Positions 59,222 to 64,000 of a DNA stretch of 64,000 nucleotides are shown one piece after another. The stretch spans positions 1,364,001-1,428,000 of the forward strand of contig NZ_CP053642.1 of NCBI RefSeq assembly GCF_013177295.1, written 5' to 3'. Below the pieces are notes generated by a model, which ran no database searches, had not been told where the DNA came from, and worked only from the letters and a program-made list of their open reading frames with translations. The position numbers and the translations under genes were made by a program. This stretch comes from Actinomyces marmotae (GTDB taxonomy: Bacteria > Actinomycetota > Actinomycetes > Actinomycetales > Actinomycetaceae). Within the stretch, counting starts at the first letter, position 1; each line of letters opens with the position of its first letter.

Positions 59222-60606
59222 GCCTCGATGGCCCCGCCCAGGCGCGCTAGGAGGAGGGCCTCGGAGACGACGATGCGCTCCAGGTCCCCCAGGTGCATCG
59301 ACTCGTCCTCGCTGTGCGCGCGGGTGTCCGGGTCCTCGACGCCGGTGACCAGGACCTGGGCGTCGGGGAACGTGGACTGGAGGGTGGCGATGAAGGGGAT
59401 GGAGCCGCCCTGGCCGATGTCGACGGCCTCGACTCCGAAGCCGGTGGTCAGGGCCCAGTGGGCGGCGCGTCCGGCGGGCGTGTCCGAGGAGCCGTGGAAG
59501 GCGGGGCCCGCCTCGCGCCCGGTGACGGTCAGGCGCGCGCCGAAGGGCACGTGGGACGACAGGTGGGAGGTGAGAGCCTCGATCGCCAGCCCGGGGTCCT
59601 GCCCGGGGGCGATGCGCATGGAGATCCGGGCGGTGCAGGAGGGGGCGAGCACGTTGCCGGAGCGCTCCAGGGGAGTGACGTCCATGCCGATGACGGTGAT
59701 GGTCGGCTTGGTCCACAGTCGGGCGGTCAGGTCCCCCGTGCCGATGAGCTCGACGCCGGGCAGCACGCCGGCGTCGGCGCGGAAGTCCTCCTCGGGGTAC
59801 TCGGGGAAGTCGGGGGCGGCGGTCGACTCGCTGACCAGGCCGGGGACGGTGACGTCGCCCGCGTCGTCGTGGAGCGTGGCCACGAGCCGGCACATGGTGG
59901 TCACGGCGTCCAGGACGGGGCCGCCGTACTGGCCCGAGTGCAGGGCGTGGTCGAGCACGTCGATGCGGGCGTCGACCTGGACGACGCCCCGCAGCGAGGT
60001 GGTGAGCGCCGGGACCCCGACCCTCCAGTTCGAGGAGTCGGCCACGATGATGACATCGGCGTCGAGCCGGTCGCGGTGGGCGGCGAGGAAGGCCTCGAAG
60101 GACGGCGAGCCGACCTCCTCCTCTCCCTCGATGTACACGGTGACGGAGCAGGGCAGCTCCCCGCCGCCGAGCTCGCGCAGGATCCGCAGGGCGTGGGGGT
60201 GGGTGACGACGCCGGCGCCGTCGTCCGAGGCCCCTCGCCCGAAGAGGCGATCACCGCGCCGCTCGGCGACGAAGGGGTCGGCCTGCTGCCAGGCGGAGGG
60301 GTCGCCGACGGGCTGGACGTCGTGGTGGGAGTAGATGAGCACGCGCGGGGAGCCGGCGGGGCCATCGGCGTGGGCCAGGACCGCGGGGCGGCCGGGCGTG
60401 CCGTCGGGGCAGTCCACGCTGGTCACCTCGGCCTCCAGCCCGGCATCGCGCAGGAGACCGGCCACATGCTCGGCGGAGCGGAGCACCTCGGCCTGGTCAT
60501 GGCTGGAGGCAGAGACCGAGGGGATGGCCACGAGATCGGTCAAATCGGAGACGATGGAGGGGAAGGCGTCGCGCACCGCGGCGCGGATCGAGTCGACGGT
60601 GATCAT
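59218..60606 (-). CDS. M20-family dipeptidase
   Basis: A 462-residue zinc peptidase. The metal ligands are seen in YSHHDVQP, RGASDDG, IEGEEEVGS and a late HSEDE. It probably splits dipeptides. TACCCT seven bases upstream of ATG 60606 gives a near-leaderless start. It is divergent from the DUF3043 gene with only 40 bp between starts. Confidence 0.92.
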   Translation of the reverse strand: MITVDSIRAAVRDAFPSIVSDLTDLVAIPSVSASSHDQAEVLRSAEHVAGLLRDAGLEAEVTSVDCPDGTPGRPAVLAHADGPAGSPRVLIYSHHDVQPVGDPSAWQQADPFVAERRGDRLFGRGASDDGAGVVTHPHALRILRELGGGELPCSVTVYIEGEEEVGSPSFEAFLAAHRDRLDADVIIVADSSNWRVGVPALTTSLRGVVQVDARIDVLDHALHSGQYGGPVLDAVTTMCRLVATLHDDAGDVTVPGLVSESTAAPDFPEYPEEDFRADAGVLPGVELIGTGDLTARLWTKPTITVIGMDVTPLERSGNVLAPSCTARISMRIAPGQDPGLAIEALTSHLSSHVPFGARLTVTGREAGPAFHGSSDTPAGRAAHWALTTGFGVEAVDIGQGGSIPFIATLQSTFPDAQVLVTGVEDPDTRAHSEDESMHLGDLERIVVSEALLLARLGGAIEA

Positions 60607-60646
60607 GGTTTGCAGGGTATCGCGGATGAGCCGCTACCCTGAGCCG

Positions 60647-61237
60647 GTGAAGCTCTTCAAGAAGAACGAGGCTCCCGCTCCTGAGCCCGAGACGACGCCG
60701 TCCAAGGCCGGGGGGAAGGGCCGCCCCACTCCCAAGCGCAGGGACGCCCAGGCCAAGCGCCTGCACCCGGTGGTGCCCACGGACCGCAAGGCTGCCAAGC
60801 GTGAGGCCCGGGCGAGGCGCGACGAGGCGTGGGAGCGCCAGCGCCGGGCGATGGAGACCGGGGATGAGCGCTACCTCCCCGCCCGGGACAAGGGACCGGT
60901 CAAGCGCTATGTCCGCGACTACGTCGACGCCCGCTTTTCCGTGGGTGAGTTCTTCATCCCCGTAGCCTTCACCGTCCTCATCCTGGGCCTTTTCGGGCAG
61001 TCGATGCGGCAACTGATGCTGTGGCTCATGCTCGGCCTGTACGCGCTGACGCTCATCATGATCCTCGACGTCATCGTCTGCTGGCTCATCCTGCGCCGCC
61101 GCCTCGACGCCAAGTTCGGCCGCGAGGCCTGGACGTCCCAGGGCCGGGTCTTCTGGTACATCATGGCCCGCTGCGTCAGTATGCGCCGCATGCGCCAGCC
61201 CAAGCCGCAGGTGGCCCGCCGCCAGTACCCGGAGTGA
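60647..61237 (+). CDS. DUF3043 membrane protein
   Basis: A 196-residue protein with a strongly basic N-terminal half (PKRRDAQAKR, RKAAKREARARRDE) and two membrane helices at ~103-145. It matches the actinobacterial family DUF3043; its function is unknown. GTG 60647 coincides with the transcript start predicted from TACCCT at 60635-60640. Confidence 0.88.
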   Translation: MKLFKKNEAPAPEPETTPSKAGGKGRPTPKRRDAQAKRLHPVVPTDRKAAKREARARRDEAWERQRRAMETGDERYLPARDKGPVKRYVRDYVDARFSVGEFFIPVAFTVLILGLFGQSMRQLMLWLMLGLYALTLIMILDVIVCWLILRRRLDAKFGREAWTSQGRVFWYIMARCVSMRRMRQPKPQVARRQYPE

Positions 61238-61310
61238 TGACGCGCCGGTTCAGTACCCCACCGGCGCGAGAGCCCTTCCAACCAGGCGCGCCTCGGGCTA
61301 GCGTCGGGGC

Positions 61311-62324
61311 ATGGTCACTTACCGCCACCTGGGCTCATCCGGGCTGAAAATCACCGAGATCACCTACGGCAACTGGATCACCCACGGCTCACAGGTCGAG
61401 GCGGACACCGCCATCGACTGCGTCCACACCGCGCTGGACCTTGGGATCACGAGTTTCGATACCGCCGACGTCTACGCCAACACCGTCGCCGAGGAGACCC
61501 TCGGGCGCGCCCTGGCCGGGCAGCGCCGGGAGTCCCTGGAGATCTTCACGAAGGTCTACTGGCCCATCGGCCCGAAGGGCCCCAATGACGTGGGGCTGTC
61601 CCGCAAGCACATCATGGAGGGCATCAACGGCTCGCTGAGGCGGCTCGGGGTGGACTACGTCGACCTCTACCAGGCGCACCGCTACGACTGCGAGACCCCG
61701 CTGGAGGAGACGATGCAGGCCTTCGCGGACGTGGTCCGCGCGGGCAAGGCCCTCTACATCGGGGTCTCGGAGTGGACGGCCGAGCAGATCCGCGCCGGCC
61801 AGGCGCTGGCCTCCCAGATGGGCTTCCGCCTGGTGTCCAACCAGCCCCAGTACTCAGCGCTGTGGCGGGTCATCGAGGGCGAGGTCATCCCCGCCTCCAC
61901 CGAGTTGGGGATCGGCCAGATCGTCTTCTCGCCCATGGCTCAGGGGGTCCTGTCCGGCAAGTACCTACCGGGCGCTGAGCCGCCCGCGGGCTCTCGCGCC
62001 GCCGATGACAAGGGCGGCAAGGGCACGATCGCCAGGTGGATGCGCCCCGAGGTCCTCACCGCCGTCCAGCGCCTGCGGGGCGTGGCCGAGGAGGCGGGCC
62101 TGACCATGCCGCGGCTCGCGATCGCCTGGGTCCTGCAGAACCCCGCGATCTCGGCGGCCATCGTGGGAGCCTCGCGCCCCGAGCAACTGAGGGACACGGT
62201 AGGGGCCTCCGGCGTCGTCCTGGACGAGGCGGTGATGCGGGCGATCGATACCGCCCTCGGCGACGTCGTCACGCGCGATCCGGCTTTGACCCGCGCCGTC
62301 TCCCCCAACCCCCGCCCGGCCTGA
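61311..62324 (+). CDS. aldo/keto reductase
   Basis: A 337-residue TIM-barrel reductase using NADPH. The catalytic tetrad is visible as Asp and Tyr in DTADVYAN, Lys in FTKVYW and His in YQAHRYD. The sequence is close to the potassium-channel-beta-like subgroup. TAGCGT at 61299-61304 puts the transcript start exactly on ATG 61311. Confidence 0.93.
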   Translation: MVTYRHLGSSGLKITEITYGNWITHGSQVEADTAIDCVHTALDLGITSFDTADVYANTVAEETLGRALAGQRRESLEIFTKVYWPIGPKGPNDVGLSRKHIMEGINGSLRRLGVDYVDLYQAHRYDCETPLEETMQAFADVVRAGKALYIGVSEWTAEQIRAGQALASQMGFRLVSNQPQYSALWRVIEGEVIPASTELGIGQIVFSPMAQGVLSGKYLPGAEPPAGSRAADDKGGKGTIARWMRPEVLTAVQRLRGVAEEAGLTMPRLAIAWVLQNPAISAAIVGASRPEQLRDTVGASGVVLDEAVMRAIDTALGDVVTRDPALTRAVSPNPRPA

Positions 62325-62380
62325 TCGGTCCGGCCGGCCCCGCGCGCCGAATCCCGCCCCCTCCGGTCGAAGAAGGCGGC

Positions 62381-63436
62381 TCAGCGCACGGGGCGGCGGG
62401 CGTGGGAGACGGCCAGGGCGCGGTTGATGCGGCCGGGCCAGGCCGGGCCGTTGTAGATGAAGGCCGAGTAGGCCTGGAGGAGGTCGGCGCCGGCCTCGAG
62501 CATGAGCTCGGCGTCCATGATCGAGGAGATGCCGCCGACGCCGATGATCGTGGGCCCCTCCCCCAGTCGCGCGCGCAGGCGGCGCACGACCTCCAGGGCC
62601 CGGGGCAGCAACGGCGAGCCGGACAGGCCCCCCTCACCCAGGTCATGGGCGATGGTGGTGTTGGTGGCCACCACGCCGTCGAGTTCCAGCTCGCGCACGA
62701 GGTCGGCGACGGCGTCGATGTCCTCATCGGCCAAGTCCGGGGCGATCTTGACCAGGAGCGGCACGCGCCTGCGCGCGGCGGCGTCCCCGGCCTCGCGCAC
62801 GGCGATGAGGATCGGCCTGAGGAACTCCACGCTCTGCAGGCTGCGCAAGCCGGGGGTGTTGGGGCTGGAGACGTTGACGACGATGTAGTCGGCCCAGCGG
62901 GCCACCCGGGAGGCCGAGTAGCGGTAGTCCTCGACCGCGTCCTCAAGCGCGGCGGCCTTGGTCTTGCCGATGTTCGCGCCCACGACGATCGAGCGGCCCC
63001 TGGGCGTCGAGCGCAGGGCGCGCAGGCGGCGGGCGGCCTCATCGGCGCCGTCGTTGTTGAATCCCATGCGGTTGCGGATCGCGCGCATCTCGGGGTAGCG
63101 CCACATGCGGGGCTTGTCGTTGCCGGGCTGGGCGCGGGCGGTGAACGTGCCGACCTCGATGAAGCCGAAACCGAGCATATCCAGGCCCTCGACGGCCCTG
63201 CCCTCCTTGTCCATGCCCGCGGCCAGGCCCAGGATCCCGGGAACCGGGCGGGCGAAGGGGCCGCCCTGGGAGGCGCTGGGCACGGGCAGGCTCGGGCGGC
63301 GCCCCCACATCTGGCGCACGAGGTCGCGCACGATGGGAACGCGCCCGGTGGCCTCGATCGCGTCCAGGCAGATGTCGTGGATGATCTCAGGATCGATTCG
63401 CGTCAGCACGGTCTTGTACAGCAGGTCGTAGAGCAC
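62381..63436 (-). CDS. pyrD: dihydroorotate dehydrogenase (quinone)
   Basis: A 351-residue class 2 enzyme of pyrimidine synthesis at the membrane, passing electrons to quinone. AAGMDKEG and VGTFTARAQPGN are the FMN site and the catalytic Ser is in NVSSPNTPGLR. The N-terminal helices (~1-45) are the class 2 membrane domain. TAGGCT six bases upstream of GTG 63436 makes it leaderless. Confidence 0.96.
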   Translation of the reverse strand: MLYDLLYKTVLTRIDPEIIHDICLDAIEATGRVPIVRDLVRQMWGRRPSLPVPSASQGGPFARPVPGILGLAAGMDKEGRAVEGLDMLGFGFIEVGTFTARAQPGNDKPRMWRYPEMRAIRNRMGFNNDGADEAARRLRALRSTPRGRSIVVGANIGKTKAAALEDAVEDYRYSASRVARWADYIVVNVSSPNTPGLRSLQSVEFLRPILIAVREAGDAAARRRVPLLVKIAPDLADEDIDAVADLVRELELDGVVATNTTIAHDLGEGGLSGSPLLPRALEVVRRLRARLGEGPTIIGVGGISSIMDAELMLEAGADLLQAYSAFIYNGPAWPGRINRALAVSHARRPVR

Positions 63437-63527
63437 GCGGCCAGCCTACCCGTGCTCTACCAGTACCCTGGTGCCGTCACGCGCCGGAGGACCAGTCCCC
63501 CGGCTCCCGCACCGCATCGGAGGAACC

Positions 63528-64000
63528 GTGTCCTTCAACTCTGGCATCGAGCTCGACCCGAACCGGGTCTCGACGCGATCGACGGGGCGCCGCGGCGCCG
63601 CCATCGGCGGCGGGTCCGTGCTGGCGGTCATCGCCGTCATGCTGCTCTCCCAGCTCACCGGCGTGGACCTGACCGGCCTGGTGAGCCAGGACGACGGCGG
63701 GGGCGCCGCTCAGACGGGCTCATCCTCGATCGACACCTCGATATGCACCACCGGCGAGGCCGCGAACAAGCACACGCAGTGCCGCATGGTGGCCACCGCC
63801 GAGTCGCTCGACGCGGTGTGGGGCGAGCAACTGCCCGCCCAGGACGGGCGCGCCTACACCAAGCCCGGCTTCGTCCTGTGGAACGGCAACCGGGTCTCCA
63901 CCGCCTGCGGGTCCGCCAGCAGCGCCGTGGGACCCTTCTACTGCCCCGGCGACTCCACCGTCTACCTCGACATGTCCTTCTTCTCCGACATGGAGTCCCG
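63528..64000 (+). CDS. neutral zinc metallopeptidase (YpfJ-like), 5' part
   Basis: The gene runs off the window end; 157 codons are visible. A basic N-terminus (STGRRG) precedes one membrane helix (~24-42), then the extracellular domain with TACGSASSAVGPFYCPGD, the typical Cys-pair segment of this family. The HExxH zinc motif would lie beyond the window. GTG 63528 has GGAGG four bases upstream. Confidence 0.88.
   Translation, partial: MSFNSGIELDPNRVSTRSTGRRGAAIGGGSVLAVIAVMLLSQLTGVDLTGLVSQDDGGGAAQTGSSSIDTSICTTGEAANKHTQCRMVATAESLDAVWGEQLPAQDGRAYTKPGFVLWNGNRVSTACGSASSAVGPFYCPGDSTVYLDMSFFSDMES

Noticed and set aside
59222..59893. Upstream extension of the glycerate kinase frame
   Set aside because: Arg/Pro/His-rich composition and complete overlap with the M20 dipeptidase; ATG 59221 fits the family start.

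Overview
The window is a 64 kb piece of a high-GC actinobacterial chromosome. Gene content and order (pepA-lpd-sucB, lipB-lipA-DUF4191-glnA, glnE-glnA2-panB-map, rnpB near nif3, DUF3052-aceE, fasR-acpP-fabF-DUF3145, dnaG-dgt) match Actinobacteria. The style of the intergenic DNA and proteins suggests the Actinomycetaceae (Actinomyces-like); this genus-level placement is inference from gene content only. Almost all of the window is ordinary core genome with dense coding on both strands.

Layout. 1-5 kb: end of an S9 peptidase, a ClC channel with CBS domains, a small membrane protein and leucyl aminopeptidase. 5-13 kb: E3 (lpd) and the two-lipoyl-domain E2 (sucB), a degenerate kinase-like protein, lipB, lipA and DUF4191. 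13-24 kb: nitrogen block with glnA (adenylylatable), a polar amino-acid ABC transporter, glnE and a second glutamine synthetase. 23-31 kb: panB, two histidine phosphatases overall, map, surface-type proteins, RNase P RNA, yaaA, a coiled-coil protein whose zinc ribbon is lost, Nif3-like and DM13 proteins. 31-34 kb: tRNA-Leu(UAA), a very unusual 91-nt isoleucine-like tRNA, sirtuin, YdcF-like protein, tRNA-Val(UAC), DUF3052. 34-44 kb: aceE, aspA, FasR-like regulator, acpP, fabF, DUF3145, def. 43-46.5 kb: exported DUF1501/DUF1800 pair. 46.5-51.1 kb: accessory island. 51-64 kb: tRNA-Asn, dnaG, dgt, a GH13-like protein with LacI regulator, glycerate kinase, M20 dipeptidase, DUF3043, aldo/keto reductase, pyrD and the start of a neutral zinc metallopeptidase.

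How it works together. AceE (E1), SucB (E2) and Lpd (E3) form the pyruvate dehydrogenase-type complex, and LipB/LipA make its lipoyl cofactor, so E1, E2, E3 and cofactor synthesis are all within 30 kb. GlnE modifies GlnA at a tyrosine that GlnA keeps and GlnA2 lacks.

The most interesting part is the 46.5-51.1 kb island. It is bounded on the right by an intact tRNA-Asn and on the left by a degenerate copy of the tRNA-Asn 3' end followed by a tRNA-type terminator. Inside are a HEPN/Abi-like gene, a frameshifted membrane gene, truncated reading frames, an excisionase-like and a Cro/C1-like regulator that diverge across paired palindromic operators, and, just outside, a degenerate array with an exact 20-bp period. 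Other leads are the tRNA with two stacked anticodon-type arms, several proteins that have lost their catalytic or metal-binding residues, and a long run of leaderless promoters that fix the start codons of at least fifteen genes.
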